From positions 1-47,950 of the forward strand of contig CAMDPK010000038.1 of NCBI GenBank assembly GCA_945904015.1: a stretch of 47,950 nucleotides of DNA. The letters are read 5' to 3'. Made by a program: the position numbers and the translations under genes. The DNA is from Candidatus Kuenenia stuttgartensis (GTDB lineage Bacteria > Planctomycetota > Planctomycetia > Planctomycetales > Planctomycetaceae). A model generated the notes under the pieces. The model was given only the letters and a program-made list of their open reading frames with translations. It did no database searches and was not told the origin of the DNA. This document shows positions 18,866 to 28,100 of the stretch, one piece after another; position 1 is the stretch's first letter; every line of letters starts with the position of its first letter.

Positions 18866-20227
18866 ATGAGGACCGTGCTCTCGACTCTCACTGCTGTCGC
18901 CTGTTGCCTTGGTTTCGGAGTCGCTGCCTTCGCAGCCGACACCCCCAAGCCCAACGTGCTGTTGATCGTCGCGGACGATCTCGGTTGGGGAGAACTCGGC
19001 TGCCAGGGGAACAGCGAAATCCCGACGCCACACATCGACTCGCTGGCCAAGAATGGCATCCGCTTCACGAGCGGTTACGTCAGCGGCCCGTATTGCAGCC
19101 CCACGCGAGCCGGCTTGATGAGCGGTCGCTATCAGCAACGCTTCGGACACGAGTTCAATCCCGGCCCAACTGCTCCCGACAACTTCGGTATCAAGCAAAC
19201 CACGATTGCCAATCGACTCAAGGACGCTGGTTATGCCACCGGGATGTTCGGCAAATGGCATCTCGGCGACGGCGACTCGCATCCGCTGAAGCGCGGCTTC
19301 GATGAGTACTACGGCTTCCTCGGCGGAGCACACCCCTATCAGCAGATCGGCCAAGGCCGAAACGCGATCCTGCGCGGCAATGAGCCGGTCGACAAAATGG
19401 AATTCACGACGCTCGATTTTGCCCGCGAGGCGAACAAGTTCATCGACAAAAACCACGACAAGCCGTGGTTTTTGTACCTGCCGTTCAATGCCGTGCATGG
19501 CCCGATGGAAGCTCCGCAGAGCTACATCGATCGCTTCCCCAAGATCACCGACAACAAACGGCGAACCTTCGCCGGAATGCTCTCGGCAATGGACGATGCC
19601 ATCGGCAACGTGCTGGCCAAATTGCGCGAACACAAGTTGGAAGAAAACACGCTCATCATTTTCTTCAGCGACAACGGCGGCCCGACCGCTGTGAACACCG
19701 CGTCGAACGGACCGCTCAATGGATTCAAGGCCACCGTCTGGGAAGGTGGCGTGCGCGTGCCGTTCCTCATGCAGTGGAAAGGCAAGTTGCCGGCCGGCAA
19801 GGTCGATGACCGGCTGGTCATTCAACTCGATGTCCAGCCAACAGCCCTCGCGGCGGCGGGCGTGGACGCGAAGCCGGAATGGAAACTCGACGGCGTCAAC
19901 CTGCTGCCGTATCTCACCGGTGACAAGAAAGGCACGCCGCACGACGCGCTCTACTGGCGATTTGGCCGTCAACGAGCCATCAGGCAGGGGGACTGGAAGC
20001 TCACCGACATTGGCGATGGTGCGAAGGTGTTCAACCTCACCAAGGACATCGGCGAGAAGACCGACCTCGCGTCGCAAGAGGCCGACAAGCTCAAACAACT
20101 CGAAGCCGCCTACGCCGAATGGAACAAAGGCAACGTCGAACCCGCCTGGGGCAACGTCAATCGCGGAGCCGGCAAGAAGGCGAATCCCGATCAGCCCAAG
20201 AAGAAAAAGAAGAAAGCGGCGGCGTAG
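18866..20227 (+). CDS. Secreted arylsulfatase-type sulfatase
   Basis: A 453-residue FGly-dependent sulfatase. Signal peptide 1-24 (VAAFAADT); metal-binding ADDLGWGELGC (36-46); sulfatase motif YCSPTRAG with Cys77 as the FGly precursor; [19 protein letters not shown]. The C-terminus is a run of Lys then Ala (KKKKKKAAA). AAGGA lies nine bases before the ATG at 18866, which fixes the start; the frame is open 111 bp upstream but with no signal peptide there. Same direction as the sulfatase-SGNH fusion, 135 bp downstream, so possibly co-expressed. A separate FGly-generating enzyme or anaerobic maturase is required and is not in the window. The substrate, probably a sulfated polysaccharide, cannot be named. 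Confidence 0.92.
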   Translation: MRTVLSTLTAVACCLGFGVAAFAADTPKPNVLLIVADDLGWGELGCQGNSEIPTPHIDSLAKNGIRFTSGYVSGPYCSPTRAGLMSGRYQQRFGHEFNPGPTAPDNFGIKQTTIANRLKDAGYATGMFGKWHLGDGDSHPLKRGFDEYYGFLGGAHPYQQIGQGRNAILRGNEPVDKMEFTTLDFAREANKFIDKNHDKPWFLYLPFNAVHGPMEAPQSYIDRFPKITDNKRRTFAGMLSAMDDAIGNVLAKLREHKLEENTLIIFFSDNGGPTAVNTASNGPLNGFKATVWEGGVRVPFLMQWKGKLPAGKVDDRLVIQLDVQPTALAAAGVDAKPEWKLDGVNLLPYLTGDKKGTPHDALYWRFGRQRAIRQGDWKLTDIGDGAKVFNLTKDIGEKTDLASQEADKLKQLEAAYAEWNKGNVEPAWGNVNRGAGKKANPDQPKKKKKKAAA

Positions 20228-20245
20228 GATGGGCACTCTTGCCCG

Positions 20246-21136
20246 TCATTGTGTTGGCACGCTCACCAAAAACAGATCGTGCCAGCCGTCGTGTTCGCGG
20301 ACGATCACGAGTTGTTCGCTGTCGGGGAGCCAGTCGGCGTAGTCGTCGCGTTCGGGGGAATTGGTCACCCGCTGCGGGTGCGAACCGTCGGCTTGCATGA
20401 CGTAGATTTCCGCGTTGCCGTCGCGATGGCTGGTGAAGGCAATTCGTTTTCCATCCGGAGAAAACTTCGGGCGAATGTCCTGGGCCGGGCTGTTGGTGAG
20501 ACGCTGCGGGGCGCTGCCGTCTGCGTTCATGCGGTAGATTTCGAAGTCGGCATCGCGGCTCGAACCGAACACGATCGTGCGACCGTCGGGCGAGAACGTG
20601 GGCCAATTGTTGATGCCCGGCGTATCGGCCAGCGTCTGCCGTTCGGAGCCGTCGAACTTCGCGGAGAAGATCTGCTGCCGTCCCCCCTCGCCGAACGAAT
20701 ACACGACCCGCGACCGATCGGGAGCAAACGCTGGACTGCGCAAACCGGAGAACCCTCCGGCCGGAGCGACTTGGCCGAGCTTGTTGCCCATGTCGTCGTG
20801 AATCACGATCGCGGCTTGGAGGACACCGACCGTCTTGAGGAAGGCGTACGTTTTTCCGTCGGCGGCGAACACCGGATCGAATTCCGAAGTCTCGGCCTTC
20901 GGATGCAGCGGCTGCAACGTGCGGTCCTGCAAGTTCAATTTCATCAGCCGATACAAGGCCGGATTCGCCAACTCGCAGTACACGACTTCGCGTCCGTTCG
21001 AGCAGGCCGTGGTCGCGAACTTCAATCGGCCATCGCGCGTCAGTTGGACCGGTTCGGCGGCGTGCAGAGCTACTGCGCTCGCGACGACGGCGCAGAACAC
21101 GAAGCCGACGAGAATGCCGTGATTACAACAGCGCAT
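20246..21136 (-). CDS. Secreted TolB-like beta-propeller (PD40) protein
   Basis: A 296-residue protein with a signal peptide (about 1-27, ending ALHAAE) and at least four PD40/TolB-type blades, with phrases such as FSPDGRTIVFGSSRD, EIYRMNADGS, FSPDGKRIAFTSHRD and EIYVMQADGS. Each blade ends in an xxxRLTNSP-like strand. The fold commonly binds proteins or carbohydrates without catalysis. Its start overlaps the end of the upstream DUF1501 gene by 14 bases, so the pair is translationally linked. No other domain is present, and it is too short to be canonical TolB, so no Tol-Pal role is assigned. Confidence 0.85.
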   Translation of the reverse strand: MRCCNHGILVGFVFCAVVASAVALHAAEPVQLTRDGRLKFATTACSNGREVVYCELANPALYRLMKLNLQDRTLQPLHPKAETSEFDPVFAADGKTYAFLKTVGVLQAAIVIHDDMGNKLGQVAPAGGFSGLRSPAFAPDRSRVVYSFGEGGRQQIFSAKFDGSERQTLADTPGINNWPTFSPDGRTIVFGSSRDADFEIYRMNADGSAPQRLTNSPAQDIRPKFSPDGKRIAFTSHRDGNAEIYVMQADGSHPQRVTNSPERDDYADWLPDSEQLVIVREHDGWHDLFLVSVPTQ

Positions 21137-22460
21137 CGATCACCTGGCCTCCGGTGAGGACGTTCATTTCGGCGCGGGCTTGGGTGTCGAGGCCGGCCAA
21201 CTCGGCGATCGTCGTTCCGACCATCAGCGGCGAAATCGGCGATCCGATCGGTTGCTCGCCGCGCTTGTCGCTGGAGCCGATGACTCGTCCCGGTTGCACG
21301 CCTCCGCCGGCCCAGATCGAAAAGTAGCACTGCGGCCAGTGATCGCGAGCCGCGTTCGGGCTGATCCTTGGCGTGCGGCCGAACTCGCCCATCAGCACCA
21401 CCAGCGTCTCGTCGAGCAGTCCGCGGTCTTGCAGTTCATCGAGCAGCGCCGGGTACGCGCGGTCGAGAATCGGGCAGTGATGATCTTGCAGAAGCTCGAA
21501 ATTGTAGAGGTGCGTGTCCCAACCGAACTCGAATCCCGGATTGAGTGCTTCGACATGCCGGCTGTAGTTGAGCTGCACATACGGCACGCCCGCTTCGACC
21601 AGTCGGCACGCCAGCAGGCTGCTCTGCCCGAAGACCGAGTGCCCGAAACGACCGCGCGTCTTTTCCGATTCGCGAGTCAGGTCGAACGCCTGCCGAGCTT
21701 GTGGCGTCAGCAATAAATCGTAGGCCGATTGGAAATTCCGCCCCCAAGAATCGAAGCCTAGCGTTTCGAGCGTGCGCGGCACCGTATCCAACTGCCGCAT
21801 CAACGTGGCTCGATCGCGAATCCGAAGCGGGTTCAATCCATCGAGCAATTGCAACGCCGGGATTTCGACGTCTCCTTCGGCCGAACAACCGACAAGCAGC
21901 GGGTCGTAGGCCTGCGACAACGTGCCGCCGCCGTAGCCTTCGATGCGTCGTCCACCGTCCATCACGATGCCGCGCGCGAGCGACACAAACGGCGGCAGAT
22001 TCCCCTTGTGGCCGCGATGCTTGGCAACGATCGACCCGAAATTCGGCTGTACCGGAGCAGGGAGTTCCTTGAAGCCGGTCAACGCCATCGTCCCGCCGTC
22101 GGGATGCCCCGGCTCGGAGGTGGCGTGCGTGCGGATGATCGAAAACCGGTCACTGCGGGCGGCCATGCGCGGCAGCAACTCGGTGAAGTTCAGACCCGGC
22201 GTGCGCGTCGCGATGGAATGAAACGGCCCTCGGAATTCCAGCGGGGCGTCCGGCTTCGGGTCGCAGGTGTCGAGGTGACTCGGTGCTCCCCAGAGGAAGA
22301 CGAAGATCACTGATTTCGCGCGTGGCCCATGCCGCTCGATTTGTTGTCCGACCGCTTGCGACAAGCCCATGCCGATCGGCACCGATGCCGCCAATCGCAA
22401 AAACGATCGACGTCCGACCGTCCCGCAAGTCTTCGTCCGAAATGAACCGACGTCGAACAT
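21123..22460 (-). CDS. DUF1501 family protein (Tat-type signal)
   Basis: A 445-residue member of the DUF1501 family, sulfatase/alkaline-phosphatase-fold proteins widespread in planctomycetes. A twin-arginine signal, GRRSFLRLAAS, is at about 16-26, followed by a hydrophobic segment. Characteristic phrases are FVFLWGAPSHLDTCDPKPDA, SEPGHPDGG, RDHWPQCYFSIWAGGG and GSSDKRGEQP. The family is often encoded beside DUF1549/DUF1553 proteins, but here the neighbours are a propeller protein (14-bp overlap downstream) and an NMT1-like lipoprotein 90 bp upstream. The catalytic role of the family is not established. The start ATG at 22458-22460 sits shortly before the Tat motif. Confidence 0.9.
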   Translation of the reverse strand: MFDVGSFRTKTCGTVGRRSFLRLAASVPIGMGLSQAVGQQIERHGPRAKSVIFVFLWGAPSHLDTCDPKPDAPLEFRGPFHSIATRTPGLNFTELLPRMAARSDRFSIIRTHATSEPGHPDGGTMALTGFKELPAPVQPNFGSIVAKHRGHKGNLPPFVSLARGIVMDGGRRIEGYGGGTLSQAYDPLLVGCSAEGDVEIPALQLLDGLNPLRIRDRATLMRQLDTVPRTLETLGFDSWGRNFQSAYDLLLTPQARQAFDLTRESEKTRGRFGHSVFGQSSLLACRLVEAGVPYVQLNYSRHVEALNPGFEFGWDTHLYNFELLQDHHCPILDRAYPALLDELQDRGLLDETLVVLMGEFGRTPRISPNAARDHWPQCYFSIWAGGGVQPGRVIGSSDKRGEQPIGSPISPLMVGTTIAELAGLDTQARAEMNVLTGGQVIDALL

Positions 22461-22550
22461 GGGCCGTCTCGTGGGTCAGAAGATTCCTGGTGGGACCGAT
22501 GAAGCCGCGTCATCGTGGCCTGTGCCGCGACAAGTCGTCAAGCAGCGGCT

Positions 22551-23549
22551 TCATTGGAAACTCGTGTCAAATGCTTTCGAGGGGTCAACCGCTCCGGGTT
22601 TGAGGGTTTCGGCTTCGACAAGTTGTTCGGCCAGCGTCTGCCATCGCTCAGCCGTCATCTCGCCAAGTTTCTCCGGCGACGACAGGCCGGCTTCACACAG
22701 CGGTTTCAGTGTCAGCGTACCGAACGCAAGAATTTCCAAGCCCATCTCTTTGTTGAGCGAATGAATGTACTCGTTAGTTTTCTCCGCCTCGTCGAGATAC
22801 TTCCGCCATCCGAGCCGACAGGCCTCGACCATGCGGCGCACGAGTTCCGGTTGCTTCTCGATCACCTCCGCTCGCGTAATGAGCACGCTCGTGTAGGGGT
22901 TGAAGCCGATGTCCGAGACCATCAGGTTGAGCGGCTCGGCTCCTTCTTTCTGAACGAGGAACGGTTCGCTGAAGACGTACGCCTGTTGGCCAATCTTCTC
23001 GTCTTGCAAGAACGGGCCGACGCTCCCGGCGTAATCGACGATCTGCACATTGGGCAGCGGCAGCTTCTTTCGCAGGAATCCGAGGAACGTCTGATTCGCT
23101 TTGATCAGCAACGTCATGTCTTTCAGGTCTTCAAATTTCGTGATGCCCGATTTCTTGTGGACCATGATGCACCGCGGACTTTGCTGGATCGGCGCGAAGA
23201 TCGCGACGACATCCGCCTCTTGAGCACGTTGCACCAGCACTTGGTCGGCGTTGGTGACTCCGAAAGTGACCTTGCCAGTGGCGACGTTTTGAATCACCGG
23301 CACTCCGGGACCGCCGGGAATGATTTTCACTTTCAATTGGCGTTCGGCGAAGAGGCCATGCACGTCCGCCGCGAAGAATCCACCGTGCTCGGCTTCGGGC
23401 AACCAATTGAGCGCGAGTTCGACTTCGTCGAGTTTCTTGGCAGATGGCTCGGTGTTGACGGACTTTGGCGCGGCGGCTGGCTCGGAAGAGCAGCCACACA
23501 GAAGGAGAATGCCCAACACGGCATTGAAAACAAACGGTGACTGTCGCAT
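22551..23549 (-). CDS. NMT1/THI5-like substrate-binding lipoprotein
   Basis: A 332-residue periplasmic binding protein. The N-terminus has a lipoprotein signal ending LLLCGCSS (probable lipidated Cys20). The mature part has the NMT1/SsuA wording: VELALNWLPEAEHGGFFAA, IIPGGPGVPVIQNVATGKVTFGVTNADQV, then VHKKSGITKFEDLKDMTLLI. Such proteins deliver thiamine pyrimidine precursors, sulfonates, nitrate or riboflavin-type ligands to an ABC transporter. No permease or ATPase gene is next to it, so the ligand is open. The ATG at 23549 has an AAAGG upstream and starts the signal peptide; the frame is open much further but without coding character. Divergent from the SirB1-like gene, with a 212-bp control region between them. 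Confidence 0.85.
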   Translation of the reverse strand: MRQSPFVFNAVLGILLLCGCSSEPAAAPKSVNTEPSAKKLDEVELALNWLPEAEHGGFFAADVHGLFAERQLKVKIIPGGPGVPVIQNVATGKVTFGVTNADQVLVQRAQEADVVAIFAPIQQSPRCIMVHKKSGITKFEDLKDMTLLIKANQTFLGFLRKKLPLPNVQIVDYAGSVGPFLQDEKIGQQAYVFSEPFLVQKEGAEPLNLMVSDIGFNPYTSVLITRAEVIEKQPELVRRMVEACRLGWRKYLDEAEKTNEYIHSLNKEMGLEILAFGTLTLKPLCEAGLSSPEKLGEMTAERWQTLAEQLVEAETLKPGAVDPSKAFDTSFQ

Positions 23550-23761
23550 GGTGACCTTTCGTGAGACGTGGCGGATGCGTCTCGTATTCGTCCGACGCGA
23601 GACGCGTCGGCCACGACGGCGGACTATATTGTCCGCGACTTGCTCCCGGAATCGCGAGCGGCCTCTTAGAATTCCGGTTGATTCAAAACCACTCACCACG
23701 TCGGTCGCCATTGCTCCGCCTCGCGGAGCCAGACGGAGACGTTCCCACGGATGGCCCCAGC

Positions 23762-24601
23762 ATGATTTCCGAACGAGATTTCTCTGCCGATGTCGAATTC
23801 TCAAAGCTGTTGCTCCGAGACAGCGATGTGGACCTGACGTTGGTGTCGCTGGAGATCGCTCGCGACGCGAACCCGAATCTGCAATTCGAGGAGACGCTCG
23901 ACTGGATCGCCGCTCGCGCGGCGGAGTTGTCCGGCCGCGCGGCGGGAGCATGGTCGGACACCGATGCGCTGCGGGCACTCAGCACGCTGCTCGCCGACAC
24001 CTACGGGCTGATGGGAGACGAAGCGGCGTATCAAGTCGCCGAGAGCAGTTATTTGCCGGACGTCATCGCTCGGAAACGCGGCATCCCGATCAGTCTGTCG
24101 ATCTTGTACATGGCGGTCGCGCACGCGATCGGTATCGAACTGCGCGGCGTCGCGGCACCGCAACACTTCTTGACGCGATTGGATGGCCTCGATGGGCCGA
24201 TCTTTCTCGACCCGTTTGTCGGCGGCCGAGTGATGGATCGCGACGAGTGCCTGCACTTTCTCCACGAAGTCACCAGCATGCCGGAGTCGGAACTGAAACC
24301 GTGCCTCAAGCCGGCGGACGCGAGGGCGATTGTGATTCGGATGCTCAACAATCTGAAAGTGCTGCATGCCAAGCACGAAGACTGGCCGTCCGCGTGGCTG
24401 GTGCAAGAGCGGCTCGTCGCACTCAAGCCAGCGTGCTACGAGGAGCGCCGCGATCTGGCCTTAATCGCTCTCAAGTCCGAGCGGACTCAAGATGCGATCG
24501 AACTGCTCGAAGACTGCCTCGCCGAATGCCCGGACGATCAACACACGGTTCTCGAACAGCACCTCGGCGAAGCCAAGCGGCAACTCGCGAAGTGGAATTG
24601 A
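23762..24601 (+). CDS. SirB1-family transglutaminase-like/TPR protein
   Basis: A 279-residue protein. The central region has the SirB1 pattern: ARKRGIPISLSILYMAVAHA, IELRGVAAPQHFLTRL, IFLDPFVGGRVMDRDEC. This is a transglutaminase-like fold whose usual catalytic Cys is not seen here. The C-terminal ~90 residues are TPR-like helices (LHAKHEDWPSAWLVQERLVAL, QDAIELLEDCLAECPDD). Family function is undefined. The stop overlaps the priA start by one base (TGATG), so the two are coupled. The ATG at 23762 was chosen because the upstream open frame lacks family similarity. Confidence 0.82.
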   Translation: MISERDFSADVEFSKLLLRDSDVDLTLVSLEIARDANPNLQFEETLDWIAARAAELSGRAAGAWSDTDALRALSTLLADTYGLMGDEAAYQVAESSYLPDVIARKRGIPISLSILYMAVAHAIGIELRGVAAPQHFLTRLDGLDGPIFLDPFVGGRVMDRDECLHFLHEVTSMPESELKPCLKPADARAIVIRMLNNLKVLHAKHEDWPSAWLVQERLVALKPACYEERRDLALIALKSERTQDAIELLEDCLAECPDDQHTVLEQHLGEAKRQLAKWN

Positions 24602-27009
24602 TGCCCGCTCCCAAGCAACGCAATCTGTTCGCCGCCGAGCCGCTGGAGCCGGAGTTGAAACCCTGGGACCGCGCGGCCGCCGCCGACTTGTGGGTCGCGC
24701 GAGTCGTCGTCAATCGCCCGCTGGACACGCCGTTCGATTACCTCGTGTCAGATGCGCTGCGTGAACGGCTCAAACCGGGGATGCGCGTGCGTGTGCCCTT
24801 CGGTCACGGCCAGCAGCGATTGATCGGTTACTGCGTCGAGGCTGGCCCGTTCAGCGACCTGATCGGGCCGGAACGATTCAAGAACGGTCAGCCCCCCAAA
24901 CTCAAGCCGATCGAGGCCGTGCTCGACCGCGAGCCGCTGCTGTCGCCACGCATGTTGGAACTGACACGCTGGATCGCCGAGCGATATCTCTGCGGTTGGG
25001 GACAAGTACTCGACAGTGTCGTCCCAGCGGGTGTGAAAAAAATGGCCGGGACACGCGAGATTCTGTTCCTCGTGCCGGCGGCCGGTGTGGTCGAAACGCT
25101 CGAAGAACGCAAACTCGGAGCGAAACAAAAGGCCGCGATGGAAGTGCTCTGTGCGGCGGGTCGCCCGTTGCGAATCGACGAACTCGCCGAGTCGGCCGAC
25201 TGCGGCGTCGGAGTGATCAGTTCGCTGCGCGAAAAGAAACTCGTCGATGCGATCGTGCAGCGGACCGACGCGTTCGACATCGACTTCGCTCCAATGACGC
25301 GACAGCCGGACCTCCAATTAAATGCCGAGCAGCATGCCGCGCTGGACGCGATCCTCGCCGAACTGCGCGCCGCCCGGCATCGCACGATACTGCTGCGAGG
25401 AGTCACCGGCAGCGGTAAAACCGAGGTCTACATCCAAGCGATTCGCGAGGTTGTCAGCTACGGCCGGCAAGCGATTGTGCTTGTGCCGGAGATCAGCCTC
25501 ACGCCGCAAACGATTCGCCGCTTCCGCAGCCGTTTCGAAAGCGTTGCCGTCCTGCACAGCCACCTGAGCGACTCGGAACGGCACTGGCACTGGCAGCGAA
25601 TCGCCTCCGGCGAAGTCCAAGTCATCGTCGGAGCACGCAGCGCGGTCTTCGCACCGACACCGCATCTCGGCCTGATCGTCATCGACGAAGAACACGAGAC
25701 GTCGTTCAAACAGGAAGAGACCCCACGCTACCACGCCCGCGATGTCGCCCGCGAACGCGCACGCCTGGAGGGCATCCCGCTGCTGCTCGGAACCGCAACC
25801 CCGACGTTGGAAAGCTGGTGGCGAGCGACAGGTTTTGAAGAAGGCAGTCGGCAGAAGGCGGAAGGCAGCGAGGCGGGCCTTCTGCCTACTGCCGACTGCC
25901 TTCTGCCTTCTCCCCCCGACCTTCTGCTCACGCTCGCCAACCGAGTCGCGAAACTGCCACTGCCGCCGGTGACGATCGTGGACACTCGCAACGACCCGTA
26001 CATCACGCGCGGCGAGGCGATCGGCCGGGCGCTCAGTTCGCAAATTCGACTCGCGCTCGAAGACAACGGGCAGGTCATCCTGTTTCTGAATCTGCGAGGC
26101 TTCTCGCCCGTCGTATGGTGCAAGGCCTGCGGTGAAAGCGTCCGCTGTCCGCACTGCGACATCACGCTGACGTTTCACAAGGACAAGAACCGCGTGCTGT
26201 GCCATTCATGCGAGTACGAGAGTCCGCCGCTCACCAAGTGCCCGAACTGTGATCACCCCGGCGTGTACTACATTGGCATTGGTACGCAACGACTCGAACA
26301 GGAAGTGAAATCGAAATTCGGGAAGGCGACCTGCATCCGCATGGACAGCGACACGATGCGCAAGCACGGCAGTCACGACGAGGCACTCGAACGTTTTCGA
26401 TTGGGCGAGGCGAAGATTCTGCTCGGCACGCAGATGATCGCGAAAGGGCTCGACTTTCCAAACGTGACGCTGGTCGGCGTCATCAACGCCGACACGCTGC
26501 TGCACTCGCCGGACATGCGCGCCTCCGAGCGGACATTTCAATTGATCGCTCAAGTCGCTGGCCGCACCGGCCGCTCGGATCGGGGCGGACGAGTCTTCGT
26601 TCAATCGGCCTGCCCGACCGAACCTGCGATCGCGCTGGCGGCGAAACACGATTACCTCGGCTTTGCCGCTCACGAGTTGAAGCACCGCCGCGAGGGAGAT
26701 GCTCCGCCGTTCCGTTCGTTGACGCGAATCATCCTGCGTGGCGCAGTGGAAGATCGTGTCAAAACTGAAGCTCTGGCGATGGCGTCACTGCTGCGTGCGA
26801 CCACCGAGAAACTCGCGCTGCCAGTGCGGATTCTCGGCCCTGCTCCGTGCCCGATCACGAGGCTACGGGATTTCTGGCGATTTCACCTGCAACTCTCGGC
26901 GGAATCGCTCGGTGCGATCCACGAACTTTGGCGAGCCGCCGCGCCGCAGATCGTCCGTGTATCGGATGTTGAATTTCAGATCGACGTCGAGCCGATCAAT
27001 ATGCGGTGA
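24601..27009 (+). CDS. priA: Primosomal protein N' (replication restart helicase PriA) with repeat-derived insertion
   Basis: An 802-residue helicase that reloads the replisome at stalled forks. The N-terminal 3'-DNA-binding region has RVVVNRPLDTPFDYLV. Helicase motifs are TGSGKT (269-274), DEEH (362-365), GTQMIAKGLDFPNV and QVAGRTGRSDRGG. The zinc-binding Cys cluster starts at CKAC (507-510) and continues CPHC, CHSC and CPNC. At about residues 413-438 a Gly/Lys/Ala then Leu/Pro-rich stretch (EEGSRQKAEGSEAGLLPTAD) is encoded by two inverted arrays of 7-bp units (25839-25911), between the usual TPTLESWW motif and the LANRV...LPPVTIVD segment, so it is an insertion. The ATG overlaps the previous stop (TGATG); the long open frame upstream is not coding. 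Confidence 0.95.
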   Translation: MPAPKQRNLFAAEPLEPELKPWDRAAAADLWVARVVVNRPLDTPFDYLVSDALRERLKPGMRVRVPFGHGQQRLIGYCVEAGPFSDLIGPERFKNGQPPKLKPIEAVLDREPLLSPRMLELTRWIAERYLCGWGQVLDSVVPAGVKKMAGTREILFLVPAAGVVETLEERKLGAKQKAAMEVLCAAGRPLRIDELAESADCGVGVISSLREKKLVDAIVQRTDAFDIDFAPMTRQPDLQLNAEQHAALDAILAELRAARHRTILLRGVTGSGKTEVYIQAIREVVSYGRQAIVLVPEISLTPQTIRRFRSRFESVAVLHSHLSDSERHWHWQRIASGEVQVIVGARSAVFAPTPHLGLIVIDEEHETSFKQEETPRYHARDVARERARLEGIPLLLGTATPTLESWWRATGFEEGSRQKAEGSEAGLLPTADCLLPSPPDLLLTLANRVAKLPLPPVTIVDTRNDPYITRGEAIGRALSSQIRLALEDNGQVILFLNLRGFSPVVWCKACGESVRCPHCDITLTFHKDKNRVLCHSCEYESPPLTKCPNCDHPGVYYIGIGTQRLEQEVKSKFGKATCIRMDSDTMRKHGSHDEALERFRLGEAKILLGTQMIAKGLDFPNVTLVGVINADTLLHSPDMRASERTFQLIAQVAGRTGRSDRGGRVFVQSACPTEPAIALAAKHDYLGFAAHELKHRREGDAPPFRSLTRIILRGAVEDRVKTEALAMASLLRATTEKLALPVRILGPAPCPITRLRDFWRFHLQLSAESLGAIHELWRAAAPQIVRVSDVEFQIDVEPINMR
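25839..25911. repeat. Inverted heptamer arrays inside priA
   Basis: Left half (25839-25866): AGAAGGC, AGTCGGC, AGAAGGC, GGAAGGC. Right half (25877-25911): GCCTTCT, GCCTACT, GCCGACT, GCCTTCT, GCCTTCT. Units are in strict 7-bp phase and the right half is the reverse complement of the same unit set. It is read through in frame. Confidence 0.92.
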
Positions 27010-27053
27010 CGGAAAAATCCGCAGCCTCAAAACCTGAAACTCGTCGGCCAGTT

Positions 27054-27088
27054 CGGATTTCGGATTTCGAGTTTCGGATTTCAATCCT
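27054..27088. repeat. CGGATTT heptamer array between priA and the glycosyltransferase
   Basis: Units CGGATTT, CGGATTT, CGAGTTT, CGGATTT, then CAATCCT, phased at 7 bp from 27054. It lies in the 108-bp gap after priA. Same architecture as the arrays at 1645, 25839, 35490, 36511 and 39410, but with a different unit. Confidence 0.85.
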
Positions 27089-27117
27089 AGACTCCGCCGC
27101 CATTCACAGGAGTTCGC

Positions 27118-27951
27118 ATGTCTGAAACTTCGTCGATGATCCCGCACACGCCCGAGTGGTTCGCTCGTCTGAAGGACACGCTGGGTGAGGCCGCGTGTCG
27201 CCAGTTGGGGCTGTTCGTCATCCCGCCCGAGTGGGTGCTGTCAGTCGTGATCCCGATCTACAACGAGAAGACGTACTGGCGTGCGCTAGTCGATCGCGTG
27301 CGAGCCGTTCCCATCCGCAAAGAGATCGTGCTGGTCGATGATTTCAGTCGCGATGGGACTCGCGAACAGTTGCAGCTGTTTCAGGCCGAGCAATCCGCCG
27401 CGCCGCCCGATCCGTGGAACAGTTTTCAATTTGTCTTTCACGAGAAGAACCGCGGCAAGGGGGCGGCCGTGCGCAGCGGGTTTCAAGCGGCCGGCGGAGA
27501 TGTGGTCCTCATCCAGGACGCCGATCTGGAATACGACCCGTCGGAATATCCGCGCCTGCTAGGGCCCATCGTCGAAGGCAAAGCGGACGTTGTCTTCGGC
27601 AGCCGCTTTTTGGGAGATCAGCCGCATCGCGTGCTGTATTTCTGGCACTACCTCGCGAACAAAGTTCTGACGACACTGTCGAACTGTTTCACCAACTTGA
27701 ACCTGACCGACATGGAGACGTGTTACAAAGTCTTCACACGCGAAGTGATTCAGCAGATCGCGCCGACGCTCCGGCAAGACCGGTTCGGCTTCGAACCGGA
27801 GATCACTGCCAAGGTCGCTCGCCGGCGATTTCGAGTTTTCGAAATGTCGATCAGCTACTCCGGCCGCACCTACGAACAAGGCAAGCACATCGGTTGGAAG
27901 GACGGCTTCAAAGCGCTGTACTGCATCGTGCGTTACGGTCTGTGCGATTGA
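27118..27951 (+). CDS. Family 2 glycosyltransferase (dolichyl-phosphate-mannose-synthase-like)
   Basis: A 277-residue GT2 (GT-A fold) enzyme. The nucleotide-binding start is [10 protein letters not shown] (41-50), [11 protein letters not shown] follows with the first Asp pair at 74-75, then [20 protein letters not shown] and the metal-binding DAD (134-136) in [11 protein letters not shown]. The DMETCYKVF and [19 protein letters not shown] phrases are typical of the DPM1/polyprenyl-phosphate transferase branch. It most likely transfers a sugar to a lipid-phosphate carrier. No C-terminal membrane helices follow, so it is the short form. AGGAG precedes the ATG. Flanked upstream by a heptamer array and downstream by an 18-bp inverted repeat. 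Confidence 0.9.
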   Translation: MSETSSMIPHTPEWFARLKDTLGEAACRQLGLFVIPPEWVLSVVIPIYNEKTYWRALVDRVRAVPIRKEIVLVDDFSRDGTREQLQLFQAEQSAAPPDPWNSFQFVFHEKNRGKGAAVRSGFQAAGGDVVLIQDADLEYDPSEYPRLLGPIVEGKADVVFGSRFLGDQPHRVLYFWHYLANKVLTTLSNCFTNLNLTDMETCYKVFTREVIQQIAPTLRQDRFGFEPEITAKVARRRFRVFEMSISYSGRTYEQGKHIGWKDGFKALYCIVRYGLCD

Positions 27952-27962
27952 CCGACCGTAGA

Positions 27963-28010
27963 CCGGACGCCTACGTCCGGTCAGCCAATTGTCCGGACGT
28001 AGGCGTCCGG
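27963..28010. repeat. 18-bp inverted repeat after the glycosyltransferase gene
   Basis: Perfect arms CCGGACGCCTACGTCCGG (27963-27980) and its reverse complement (27993-28010), spacer 12 bases. Each arm is itself nearly self-complementary. No T-run follows, so it is better read as a palindromic element than a simple terminator. Confidence 0.85.
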
Positions 28011-28035
28011 ACGACTTCGCGATTCCCCACGCACC

Positions 28036-28080
28036 AAAAGCAACAGGCCGAGCAAAAACTTGCTCGGCCTGTTGGCTTTT
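28036..28080 (-). terminator. Bidirectional Rho-independent terminator
   Basis: A 15-bp stem CAACAGGCCGAGCAA / TTGCTCGGCCTGTTG with a 4-base loop, flanked by AAAA on one side and TTTT on the other. It lies just after the stop of the 25-codon gene on the minus strand and can also end transcription of the glycosyltransferase gene from the plus side. Confidence 0.88.
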
Positions 28081-28100
28081 GATTGACCAGCGGTCAATCG

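Noticed and set aside
23320..24600. Very long upstream open frame continuous with priA.
   Set aside because: It overlaps the SirB1-like gene in another frame and has no family similarity; priA starts at the TGATG overlap at 24601.
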